A DNA stretch of 11,781 bases. Origin: an uncultured Lachnospiraceae bacterium (lineage in GTDB: Bacteria; Bacillota; Clostridia; Lachnospirales; Lachnospiraceae). Shown here in pieces: positions 5,921-11,781 of the stretch (its first letter is position 1; every line of letters begins with the position of its first letter). The notes beneath the pieces are model-generated. The model had not been told where the DNA came from. It saw only the letters and a program-made list of their open reading frames with translations, and did no database searches. Made by a program: the position numbers and the translations under genes. Location: contig CAJTOW010000118.1 of the NCBI GenBank assembly GCA_910577655.1, forward strand, positions 1 through 11,781. Direction: 5' to 3'.

Positions 5921-6844
5921 ATGGAAATGGATATGAATGTGATGCAGAAGGCGGAGGTCCTCATCGAGGCCCTTCCCTATATCCAGCATTTTAACCGGAA
6001 GATCATAGTGGTCAAGTACGGCGGCAGCGCCATGGTGGATGAGCAGCTGAAACGTCAGGTCATCCAGGACGTGGTGCTCTTAAAGCTGGTCGGTTTCAAG
6101 CCGATCATCGTCCACGGCGGCGGCAAGGAGATCAGCCGCTGGGTCGGTAAGGTGGGCATGGAGGCGAAGTTCGTCAACGGCCTGCGGGTCACCGACGAAG
6201 CCACTATGGAGATTGCGGAAATGGTTCTCAATAAGGTGAACAAGAGCCTGGTGCAGCTGGTCAACGAGCTGGGAGTCAAGGCCGTGGGCATCAGCGGCAA
6301 GGACGGTATGATGCTGAAATGTGAGAAACGGTATTCCGGGGGCGCGGATATCGGCTATGTAGGCGAAATCACAGAGGTGAATCCCAAGGTCATCCATGAC
6401 CTGCTGGAGAAGGATTTCCTTCCTATCATCTGCCCTATCGGATTTGATGACCAGTTCATGAGCTATAATATCAATGCCGACGACGCGGCCTGCGCCATCG
6501 CCCGTGCAGTCAATGCGGAAAAGCTGGCATTTCTCACGGATGTGGAAGGTGTCTACAGGGACTTTGAAGATAAGAGCAGCCTGATCTCGGAGATGTCCGT
6601 GGAGGAGGCGAAGGCATTTGTAACCGGCGGGGGACTGGGCGGCGGGATGCTTCCAAAGCTCCAGAACTGTATTGATGCCATTGAGAACGGAGTATCCAGG
6701 GTACATATTCTGGACGGGCGCATTTCCCACTGTCTGCTGCTGGAGATCTTTACCAACAAGGGGATCGGAACGGCGATTGTGCGGGATGGAGATAAGCGGT
6801 TCTATCATGAGCAGGATTCTTTGTCAAGGGAGGAATCAAGATGA
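5921..6844 (+). CDS. argB: Acetylglutamate kinase ArgB
   Basis: ArgB phosphorylates N-acetylglutamate with ATP, the committed and commonly feedback-controlled step of the acetyl pathway. The 307-residue protein has the amino acid kinase signatures VVKYGGSAM (31-38), VHGGGKE (64-70), NINADDAACAIA (183-194), LTDVEGVY and GGGMLPK. A helix-rich stretch of about 25 residues precedes the first strand, and the end reads DGRISHCLLLEIFTNKGIGT. In known relatives this combination marks hexameric, arginine-inhibited enzymes, so inhibition by arginine is inferred. AGGAGG (5905-5910) lies 10 nt before the start. Its stop overlaps the argD start by 4 bp (ATGA), which implies translational coupling. Confidence 0.97.
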   Translation: MEMDMNVMQKAEVLIEALPYIQHFNRKIIVVKYGGSAMVDEQLKRQVIQDVVLLKLVGFKPIIVHGGGKEISRWVGKVGMEAKFVNGLRVTDEATMEIAEMVLNKVNKSLVQLVNELGVKAVGISGKDGMMLKCEKRYSGGADIGYVGEITEVNPKVIHDLLEKDFLPIICPIGFDDQFMSYNINADDAACAIARAVNAEKLAFLTDVEGVYRDFEDKSSLISEMSVEEAKAFVTGGGLGGGMLPKLQNCIDAIENGVSRVHILDGRISHCLLLEIFTNKGIGTAIVRDGDKRFYHEQDSLSREESR

Positions 6845-8037
6845 AACAACAGCAGGTAATGGAGCAGGCAGAACAGGCGCTTTACAAGATATATAACCGT
6901 TTTCCGGTGGTCTTTGACCATGGGGACGGGGTTATTCTGACAGACGCAGACGGCACAGACTATCTGGACTTTGGCGCGGGAATCGCTGTCATGGGCCTGG
7001 GGTACAACTATCCGGGCTTCAATGATGCCGTAAAGGCGCAGATCGATAAGCTGTATCATATTTCCAATCTGTTTTACAGTGAACCTATGGCAGAGGCTGG
7101 CCAAAAGCTTTTGAAGGCTTCGGGTATGGAAAAGGTGTTCTTCACCAACAGCGGAACCGAGGCGGTGGAGGGCGCCCTGAAGGCTGCCAAGCGTCATGCT
7201 TACAATAAGAAGATGGGGCAGGATTACGAAATCATTGCCATGAAGCATTCCTTCCATGGAAGAAGCCTGGGAGCTCTGTCCGTTACGGGCAATGACCATT
7301 ATCAGGAGCCTTTTGCGCCTCTGATCCCGGGGATCCGGTTTGCTGTCTTCAATGATCTGGACAGCGTGAAGGAACTGATGAATGAGAAGACCTGCGCGGT
7401 GATCATGGAGACTATCCAGGGGGAGGGGGGGATCCATCCGGCCACGGAGGAATTCCTCAGAGGAGTCCGGGCCCTGTGCGACGAGCATGACGCCCTGCTG
7501 ATCCTGGATGAGATCCAGTGCGGCATGGGGCGCAGCGGGGCTATGTTCGCATGGCAGAAATATGGAGTGAAGCCGGATGTGATGACCGTGGCCAAAGCCC
7601 TGGGCAATGGTGTGCCCATCGGCGCCTTCCTGGCCAGCGGCAGGGCAGCCCAGGCTATGCAGCCCGGGGATCATGGAACCACTTACGGCGGCAATCCCCT
7701 TGTATGTGCGGCGGCCTCCAGGGTTCTGGATATCTTTGAAGAGGACGGGATTGTGGAGCATGTGCAGAAGGTGGGAGCTTACCTCTGGGAGAAGCTGGAG
7801 GAACTAATGGCAAAGCATGACTGTATCGTGGCCCACCGGGGATGCGGCCTGATCCAGGGGCTGGAATTCTCCATGCCGGCAGGCCCGGTGGTGCAGAATG
7901 CCCTGACAGAGCAGCATCTGGTGCTGATCAGCGCCGGGAGCAATGTGATCCGCTTCGTCCCTCCGCTGGTGATTCAGGAAAAGGATGTGGATGAGATGGT
8001 TGTCCGGCTGGAGCGGGCAGTGCTGGGAGTTGTGTGA
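6841..8037 (+). CDS. argD: Acetylornithine aminotransferase ArgD
   Basis: This PLP enzyme converts N-acetylglutamate semialdehyde to N-acetylornithine with glutamate as amino donor. The 398-residue protein shows the class III aminotransferase marks: NSGTEAVEGALK (103-114, phosphate binding), SFHGRSLGAL, LILDEIQCGMGRSG (220-233), the Schiff-base lysine Lys252 in VAKALGNGVPIGAF, and GTTYGGNPLVC (279-289). It starts inside the last codons of argB (ATGA overlap) and has its own GGGAGG ribosome binding site in the argB 3' end. It is the last gene of the arginine cluster. Related ornithine or succinylornithine aminotransferases are alternatives by family, but the context settles the call. Confidence 0.96.
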   Translation: MKQQQVMEQAEQALYKIYNRFPVVFDHGDGVILTDADGTDYLDFGAGIAVMGLGYNYPGFNDAVKAQIDKLYHISNLFYSEPMAEAGQKLLKASGMEKVFFTNSGTEAVEGALKAAKRHAYNKKMGQDYEIIAMKHSFHGRSLGALSVTGNDHYQEPFAPLIPGIRFAVFNDLDSVKELMNEKTCAVIMETIQGEGGIHPATEEFLRGVRALCDEHDALLILDEIQCGMGRSGAMFAWQKYGVKPDVMTVAKALGNGVPIGAFLASGRAAQAMQPGDHGTTYGGNPLVCAAASRVLDIFEEDGIVEHVQKVGAYLWEKLEELMAKHDCIVAHRGCGLIQGLEFSMPAGPVVQNALTEQHLVLISAGSNVIRFVPPLVIQEKDVDEMVVRLERAVLGVV

Positions 8038-8054
8038 TAGTAACAGTGATAAAT

Positions 8055-8093
8055 GGGCGGCTTATCTGCAACAGCAGATAATCCCGCCCTTTT
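8055..8093 (+). terminator. Rho-independent terminator of the argCJBD cluster
   Basis: GGGCGG-C-TTATCTGC (8055-8069) pairs with GCAGATAA-TC-CCGCCC (8074-8089) around an AACA loop, with only a small internal loop, followed by TTTT (8090-8093). It starts 17 bp after the argD stop. The T-run is on the plus strand only, so it serves argD rather than the converging blaI-like gene. Confidence 0.93.
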
Positions 8094-8127
8094 GTGACTG
8101 ATATGCGCTTACAGTAACTTTTATCTG

Positions 8128-8496
8128 CTACATCAGCTTTCTTAATTCCGCAGCGTCTTCCTCAGATAGTTTTTGTCCTCCGGTAAAAGCGACAACCAGA
8201 CGGCTCAGTGAATTGTCAAAGCAGGTCTCTACCATCTTTCTGGTCCACTGGTGGATATGTTCTTCTTTTGTGCAGATGGGGCGGTAGGCATTGGAGCATC
8301 CTTTCCGCTCTGATTCGACCAGCCCCATCTTCTGAAGTCCGGTCAGATAGGTGCTTAAGGTCTGGACCTTCCAGATCTTCCCCCACTCCCTGGCTGCTAC
8401 ATCCAGAATCTCCCGGAAGGTCATGGCACCTTCCGCCTGCCATAACAGCTCCATAATCTGCATCTCTGTATTGGTTAACCCATAATTTTTCTTCAT
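8128..8496 (-). CDS. BlaI/MecI-family transcriptional repressor
   Basis: This is a 122-residue winged-helix repressor. The N-terminal half (YGLTNTEMQIMELLW, then TFREIL and KVQTLSTYLTGLQKMGLV) is the DNA-binding domain of the BlaI/MecI/CopY family. The C-terminal half carries the dimerisation helix ending in LSEEDAAELRKLM. In BlaI the sensor pathway cleaves an Asn-Phe bond; the aligned position here is Ala103-Phe104 in LVVAFTGG, by eye. It is the second gene of an operon, 18 nt after the M56 peptidase gene, with AGGAG about 12 nt before the start. Two identical dyads in the promoters at 9974-10002 and 11585-11613 are the likely binding sites. No beta-lactamase gene is in the window, so it is not named blaI. 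Confidence 0.92.
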   Translation of the reverse strand: MKKNYGLTNTEMQIMELLWQAEGAMTFREILDVAAREWGKIWKVQTLSTYLTGLQKMGLVESERKGCSNAYRPICTKEEHIHQWTRKMVETCFDNSLSRLVVAFTGGQKLSEEDAAELRKLM

Positions 8497-8514
8497 AATG
8501 ATATATAGCTCCTG

Positions 8515-9843
8515 TTAGTGGGGGCATGATGGATAACTATGTGTTCCGATCAGATCTCCTTGTTTTACATTTCCGCATTTGCTGCACTTTAATGCTTCAT
8601 ATTCCTTCACGGTACATCCGCCGCTGCTGTTCTTGATGTGCCGTGTGGTGGTGCCCACAGTCGTATAGGTATGGCTGCATCCGGCTTTCTGGGTCAGGTC
8701 ACTTTCATCCAGCTCATACACATTTCCCGCCTGATCAGTGAAGAAATATTCATATGGCATGTCCTGGACAGGAGGCCGCTGCCCCTGGGGATGGAAGGCG
8801 TACTCGGCGCCTTTTACGTGAGCCTCTACCACATCAATTCCCGACGGCGGCACATAGGCAAAGGTGCTCATTGTGCCTGCCATGCAGACCAGGCCCATGG
8901 TGATTACGGACAATCCCCATTTTAACTGTCTGTTCGCTTTCATTTCCAAGATCCTCCTTTTCATAACGGTTTTTCTTTTATGGTTTTTGAATCCAACAAA
9001 TAACTGATTCCCCTGGGAAACCGTTTCATCTGTGGCAAGAGTCAGCAGTAATTTCCCATATGCTATCCGTTCCTCATCCCCTTTCCCGTCTAACACGATT
9101 CCGTCACAATGGATCTCAATCATTTCGGAAAGTGCAGCATACAGGATCCAGGAAAACGGATTGAACCAGTGGAGCGCCACCACTAGCAGCCCCAGAAAAC
9201 GGATCAGAAAATCGTGATATTTGACATGAACCAGTTCATGGCGAATGATATACTGGTATTCAGTATCCTCTTCCTGGCCGTTTCTCTGGGGAAGGAAGAT
9301 AACCGGCGACCAGACCCCCATAGTCATAGGAGTGCTGCAATATTCCGAACAAAAGACCTGTGCCTTCCTTCCAAGTCTAAGCTGACTCTGGCTCTGGGAA
9401 ATATATTCCTGCAACCGGTGATCCATATGACTGGTAGAGTGTCGCAGACAAATCCGTCTCATCCTCTGGTATCTTAGAAGCTGGATGAAGACAATGACTA
9501 CAGCCAGAATAACAAAGGCGGTTATCAGGATCATGAGATTTATCAATCCAGGTGAAAACCACCGCTCTCCATGAGGGCCGTTGATTACCAGATACTTTGT
9601 ATCCAGCCCCTCTGGCACATGATGAATCATGGACCATAAGGCCGGGAAAATGTCATAGATTACATTCAGTATGTAATACTTGAAGTATGGAAATGGAACC
9701 AGGAAAAACAGAATTACTATTTTCAAAACCCAGTATCTCCAGCCCAGGGGAAAATACCGTTTTGCCATCGGATAGGTCAGGATATAAAATAACAGGACAA
9801 CTGTTCCTGACAAGGACATGACAAATAATAGGTTGTGGAACAT
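8515..9843 (-). CDS. M56-family membrane metallopeptidase, BlaR1/MecR1-like sensor without a PBP domain
   Basis: The 442-residue protein has membrane segments near 4-24, 36-55, 100-122 and 213-236 and a last one near 307-328. A cytosolic zinc peptidase lies between: HELVH at 202-206, and EIHCD at 243-247 supplying the third ligand, as in BlaR1. In BlaR1 the region after the last membrane segment is a beta-lactam-binding domain of about 260 residues. Here it is only about 112 residues, with no SxxK serine motif, and it ends in a Cys-rich block (Cys389, 410, 420, 423, 440) that looks like a small metal-binding or disulfide domain. The signal sensed is therefore unknown. GGAGG lies 8 nt before the start. 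It is co-transcribed with the BlaI-type repressor and would be expected to trigger its proteolysis. Confidence 0.93.
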   Translation of the reverse strand: MFHNLLFVMSLSGTVVLLFYILTYPMAKRYFPLGWRYWVLKIVILFFLVPFPYFKYYILNVIYDIFPALWSMIHHVPEGLDTKYLVINGPHGERWFSPGLINLMILITAFVILAVVIVFIQLLRYQRMRRICLRHSTSHMDHRLQEYISQSQSQLRLGRKAQVFCSEYCSTPMTMGVWSPVIFLPQRNGQEEDTEYQYIIRHELVHVKYHDFLIRFLGLLVVALHWFNPFSWILYAALSEMIEIHCDGIVLDGKGDEERIAYGKLLLTLATDETVSQGNQLFVGFKNHKRKTVMKRRILEMKANRQLKWGLSVITMGLVCMAGTMSTFAYVPPSGIDVVEAHVKGAEYAFHPQGQRPPVQDMPYEYFFTDQAGNVYELDESDLTQKAGCSHTYTTVGTTTRHIKNSSGGCTVKEYEALKCSKCGNVKQGDLIGTHSYPSCPH

Positions 9844-9871
9844 AATCCTGCCCTCCCGCTGTGATTTTATC

Positions 9872-9902
9872 TAACAGCTCAGATACCCCTTGAACTGTTA
9901 CG
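9872..9902. repeat. Short GTAACAGTTCA palindrome in the M56 operon leader
   Basis: TAACAGCTCA (9872-9881) pairs with TGAACTGTTA (9891-9900) at 9 of 10 positions around GATACCCCT. Read on the minus strand it is CGTAACAGTTCA, loop AGGGGTATC, almost identical to the copy at 4237-4267. It lies in the untranslated leader between the promoter and the M56 peptidase gene, 28 bp before the start codon. Confidence 0.7.
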
Positions 9903-9944
9903 ATTTTTCTATAAGTGTCATAGCTAAATGGAATGAAGCTGATG

Positions 9945-9964
9945 ATTACTAATTTTTTTTAGTA
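9945..9964. promoter_or_regulatory. Operator-like dyad ATTACTA-N7-TTAGTA, M56/BlaI operon
   Basis: The inverted repeat TACTAA (9947-9952) and TTAGTA (9959-9964) begins 9 nt downstream of the -10 box and covers roughly +3 to +22 of the transcript. BlaI-family repressors bind TACA/TGTA-type dyads over their own promoters, so autoregulation is inferred. The same dyad with the same spacing is found at 11556-11575. Confidence 0.6.
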
Positions 9965-9973
9965 TTTGTAGTT

Positions 9974-10002
9974 ATTATAAAATTAATCATTTGTTTTGTC
10001 AA
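9974..10002 (-). promoter_or_regulatory. Promoter of the M56 peptidase/BlaI operon
   Basis: On the minus strand a perfect TTGACA (9997-10002) and perfect TATAAT (9974-9979) are 17 bp apart. Such a strong promoter next to a repressor gene is what one expects if it is normally held off by an operator. The leader to the peptidase gene is about 120 nt. Confidence 0.88.
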
Positions 10003-10122
10003 TAATTATTTTTATAAGGCAGATAAAATCATTTGTAAGCATTACTGTTCATCAACAAGAAGGAACAACCACCCCATGAATAGGGATTTGTAAGCAGCAG
10101 CTTTAATGACGGGAATGGGAAA
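10003..10122. other. Intergenic, nothing recognised
   Basis: Between the M56 operon promoter and the upstream operon's terminator hairpin I see no ORF with a ribosome binding site, no repeat and no further promoter that I can support. The first part is AT-rich. Confidence 0.4.
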
Positions 10123-10165
10123 GCAAAAAGAAACTATTCCTTATATGAAAATAGTTTCTTTTTGC
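10123..10165 (-). terminator. Perfect 16-bp hairpin ending the secreted-protein operon
   Basis: GCAAAAAGAAACTATT (10123-10138) pairs perfectly with AATAGTTTCTTTTTGC (10150-10165) around an 11-nt loop. It lies 27 bp after the stop of the 230-residue protein. The descending arm is T-rich in both directions, with a TTT just after the stem on the minus strand. It probably terminates that operon and insulates the M56 promoter. Confidence 0.7.
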
Positions 10166-10192
10166 GCCGGCTGATCTAAATCTTCATGTTCC

Positions 10193-10885
10193 TTAGACCA
10201 GGAGCTGGAATATATCCCCCAGTTTCTGATATGTTTCTATGTCGCTGTCCAGGGAATCCTTTAGATAGTAAAAGGATCTTGCTTCTATCAGAGAACTGTT
10301 GGAGCACAGCCATGAGGATGCATCTCCCAGACGTTTTAGAAGATTCCGGGTGTTTTCCAGCATATTTCCGGACCATCCGGCAGAACGGGAGAATTCCTCA
10401 TTAAGTGCCTCCGCAGGGGTGACGTAACGGGCGAACCCTCCAGGAGGGCCAGGTGCCAAAAACTGCGCCAAAACATCCTTTGCAGAAATCACGTTCCAAT
10501 CTGTTAAATCTGCCATGAGATTGTAATAATCCTGCCTGCTTATATTGGTTATGTCATAGCGGTTTTTCAAATCTTCAATCTGTTCCTGGGTCAGTTCTGC
10601 ACTGCCATCGGCATCCCAGTTGATGAGCCTCTCTTCTGAAACATCCATGATACGGGCCAGATTTTGTCTATTATCCTTAAAGCGCTGGATATCAGGCCCA
10701 TAGTCAGCTCTCTGCACATCAATATTTCTTGACGAGATACTTTTCTGGTTCCCGCCAGAAGCGGATTTTACCAGGTCTGACCCCAGCAAAGTGAAATCGA
10801 CGCCCTGGGATTTCATGGGCTGCGGTATACTCCTGGTGTATTGCGGATTGCTGTGGACCGGGGATGAAATGCTTATTCCTGACAT
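10193..10885 (-). CDS. Protein of unknown function, 230 residues, no signal peptide
   Basis: I do not recognise a named family. It has no signal peptide or membrane segment. The first 60 residues are polar and probably unstructured (Ser, Gln, Pro and Gly rich). A central helical region includes DVSEERLINW, an EF-hand-like acidic loop DADGSAELTQEQ (91-102, lacking the usual Glu at position 12), then DLKNRYDITN and YYNLMADLTDWNVISAKDV, a pattern I associate with uncharacterised Clostridia proteins. The rest is mostly helical. The start at 10885 is 8 nt after AGGAGG (10894-10899); an upstream GTG touches that site and was rejected. It lies 18 nt after the secreted-protein gene, so the two form one operon, ended by the hairpin at 10123-10165. 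Confidence 0.75.
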   Translation of the reverse strand: MSGISISSPVHSNPQYTRSIPQPMKSQGVDFTLLGSDLVKSASGGNQKSISSRNIDVQRADYGPDIQRFKDNRQNLARIMDVSEERLINWDADGSAELTQEQIEDLKNRYDITNISRQDYYNLMADLTDWNVISAKDVLAQFLAPGPPGGFARYVTPAEALNEEFSRSAGWSGNMLENTRNLLKRLGDASSWLCSNSSLIEARSFYYLKDSLDSDIETYQKLGDIFQLLV

Positions 10886-10903
10886 CTCCTGCACCTCCTT
10901 GCT

Positions 10904-11416
10904 TTACTGGGGAATCGTAACCCGTCCACTCAAAGGCAGGCCATGCACATCGGCATCTTCTCTGTCATATAAAATGATCTTCCAGTCAGCATGGTTGTTG
11001 GAGACTGGAACAAGAATGGTAAATGTTTCATAGATACCTGGGAAATAACCTCCCAAAAAATTGCCTTCATCGACTAATTGCCCTTTGGCGTAGATTTCGT
11101 ACATGTCAGCATCACCCCTGTCGAATGTTACTTCCACACGGATCGCGTCGTACCCGCCTTTCCTATATGCTGCAGCAGTAGCTGCATTTAAGGTGAAATC
11201 ACCGTACTGGCCCATGTTTCCTTTAAGAGTGGTTGACACATCCTTATCATATTCCCCTGTTTCCGTCATGGCCGGGTAGGCCACCACACTCTTTAAGCAG
11301 GCCTGCCCAGGGAACCGGGGCTGCGGCTGGTTACCTCCTTCTGCTGCCAGAGCTGTAAAGCAGCACAGTATACACATCAGAACACACGAAATCAATACTC
11401 TTAATTTTCTTTTCAT
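10904..11416 (-). CDS. Small secreted protein of unknown function, 170 residues
   Basis: The N-terminus is a clear signal peptide: MKRKLR, a hydrophobic stretch of about 15 residues with several cysteines, then TALAA followed by EGGNQ, a typical signal peptidase I site near residue 25. The mature part of about 145 residues is rich in Thr, Gly, Tyr and Asp with alternating beta-strand patterns (AIRVEVTFDRG, MYEIYAKGQLVDEG, ETFTILVPVSN, DWKIILYDRE) and ends in GRVTIPQ. It could be a small beta-sandwich; no catalytic motif or anchor is visible. The start at 11416 is 7 nt after GGAGG (11424-11428). A longer frame reaching 11461 has no ribosome binding site and would bury the signal peptide. It is the first gene of an operon whose promoter carries the dyad shared with the M56/BlaI operon. 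Confidence 0.8.
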   Translation of the reverse strand: MKRKLRVLISCVLMCILCCFTALAAEGGNQPQPRFPGQACLKSVVAYPAMTETGEYDKDVSTTLKGNMGQYGDFTLNAATAAAYRKGGYDAIRVEVTFDRGDADMYEIYAKGQLVDEGNFLGGYFPGIYETFTILVPVSNNHADWKIILYDREDADVHGLPLSGRVTIPQ

Positions 11417-11546
11417 CTTGTTTCCTCCAAATAAAAATCTTTGTGTATTTTGCAAAAACAATCGAGTTCATGAAAAACTGTTTCCGCCTCCTTTCCCATC
11501 TATTTGTAACTCAATCATTTTAACAAGCACAATTTGACTGTTAATT

Positions 11547-11586
11547 ATTCCTATTATTACTATAATTTATTAGTAACAATAGGAAT
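11547..11586. promoter_or_regulatory. 40-bp operator-like palindrome, secreted-protein operon
   Basis: ATTCCTATTATTACTA (11547-11562) and TAGTAACAATAGGAAT (11571-11586) form an inverted repeat with one mismatch in 16 and an 8-nt centre. Its core, ATTACTA-N7-TTAGTA (11556-11575), matches the dyad at 9945-9964 exactly and has the same 9-nt distance to the -10 box. The outer arm touches the -10 box. A shared BlaI-type repressor is the obvious candidate. Confidence 0.65.
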
Positions 11587-11613
11587 TGTAAATCCTGTTT
11601 GTTTATTTGTCAA
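11585..11613 (-). promoter_or_regulatory. Promoter of the secreted-protein operon
   Basis: On the minus strand a perfect TTGACA (11608-11613) and TACAAT (11585-11590, 5/6) are separated by 17 bp. The leader to the start codon is about 160 nt and AT-rich. Confidence 0.85.
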
Positions 11614-11653
11614 TAGTACCTTTTAATCTGTTGTTATTTATGGTTCAGGGTTG

Positions 11654-11685
11654 GTAACAGTTCAAATATCTACTTGAATTATTAC
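11654..11685. repeat. Short GTAACAGTTCA palindrome upstream of the secreted-protein promoter
   Basis: GTAACAGTTCAA (11654-11665) pairs with TTGAATTATTAC (11674-11685) with one mismatch and one G-U pair around an 8-nt loop. It is the most diverged of the short copies and lies 40 bp upstream of the -35 box. Confidence 0.55.
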
Positions 11686-11781
11686 ACACTTTATGTTATT
11701 ATTCATGACCAAGCTGTTTTTAGGTCGGCAGATACCAGCTCTGGAAAAAGTTTCCCCCAGCTTGCATTTGCAGGAGACTTA
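11686..11781. other. End of window, nothing recognised
   Basis: No ORF with a ribosome binding site, no RNA gene and no clear repeat could be supported here. The segment may include the end of a neighbouring gene cut by the window edge. Confidence 0.3.

Noticed and set aside
6080..6808. Long minus-strand frame opposite argB
   Set aside because: It is antisense to argB, a common effect of GC-rich third positions, with no start signal or family pattern.
6805..7761. Minus-strand frame of 318 codons opposite argD
   Set aside because: It is fully antisense to argD, His/Gln-rich as expected from a codon shadow, and without a ribosome binding site.
8128..9843. Beta-lactam resistance regulator blaR1-blaI
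   Set aside because: The sensor lacks a penicillin-binding domain and there is no beta-lactamase or PBP2a gene in the window, so a resistance role is not supported.

Overview
The window looks like chromosomal DNA of a Gram-positive Clostridia species, most likely a Lachnospiraceae-type gut anaerobe. This rests on the moderate GC of the coding regions, strong AGGAGG ribosome binding sites, TTGACA/TATAAT promoters with 17-bp spacers, and an M56 peptidase/BlaI pair with a Cys-rich tail. Species cannot be decided from the sequence alone.

Layout. (1) Positions 1-670 hold the 3' end of an IS701-like transposase, which continues through a -1 frame switch at an A AAA AAG heptamer, followed at once by a 211-bp palindromic MITE-like element. 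(2) Positions 715-8093 are an arginine biosynthesis locus. argG is on the minus strand. Divergent from it are argC, a GNAT acetyltransferase, argJ, argB and argD on the plus strand, closed by a strong intrinsic terminator. Together argJ/argB/argC/argD cover the acetylated cyclic route from glutamate to ornithine (N-acetylglutamate kinase, reductase, aminotransferase, and acetyl recycling); argG makes argininosuccinate further down the pathway. argF and argH are not in the window. The locus is interrupted by palindromic repeats: a 183-bp multi-stem element before argC, a second MITE-like copy between the GNAT gene and argJ, and short palindromes around it. (3) Positions 8128-10002 hold a minus-strand operon: a membrane M56 metallopeptidase (BlaR1/MecR1-like, but with no penicillin-binding domain) followed by a BlaI/MecI-type repressor. 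(4) Positions 10123-11613 hold a second minus-strand operon: a small secreted protein followed by a 230-residue protein of unknown function, with its own consensus promoter.

The most interesting observation is that the promoters of the two right-hand operons carry the same operator-like dyad, ATTACTA-N7-TTAGTA, at exactly the same distance (9 nt) downstream of the -10 box. This suggests that the BlaI-type repressor controls both its own operon and the secreted-protein operon, giving a compact sensor/repressor/effector module not tied to a beta-lactamase. Other points of interest are two MITE-like copies with compensatory base changes in their stems, a family of GTAACAGTTCA palindromes at five places, and a GNAT gene in the arg cluster that could be an N-acetylglutamate synthase.
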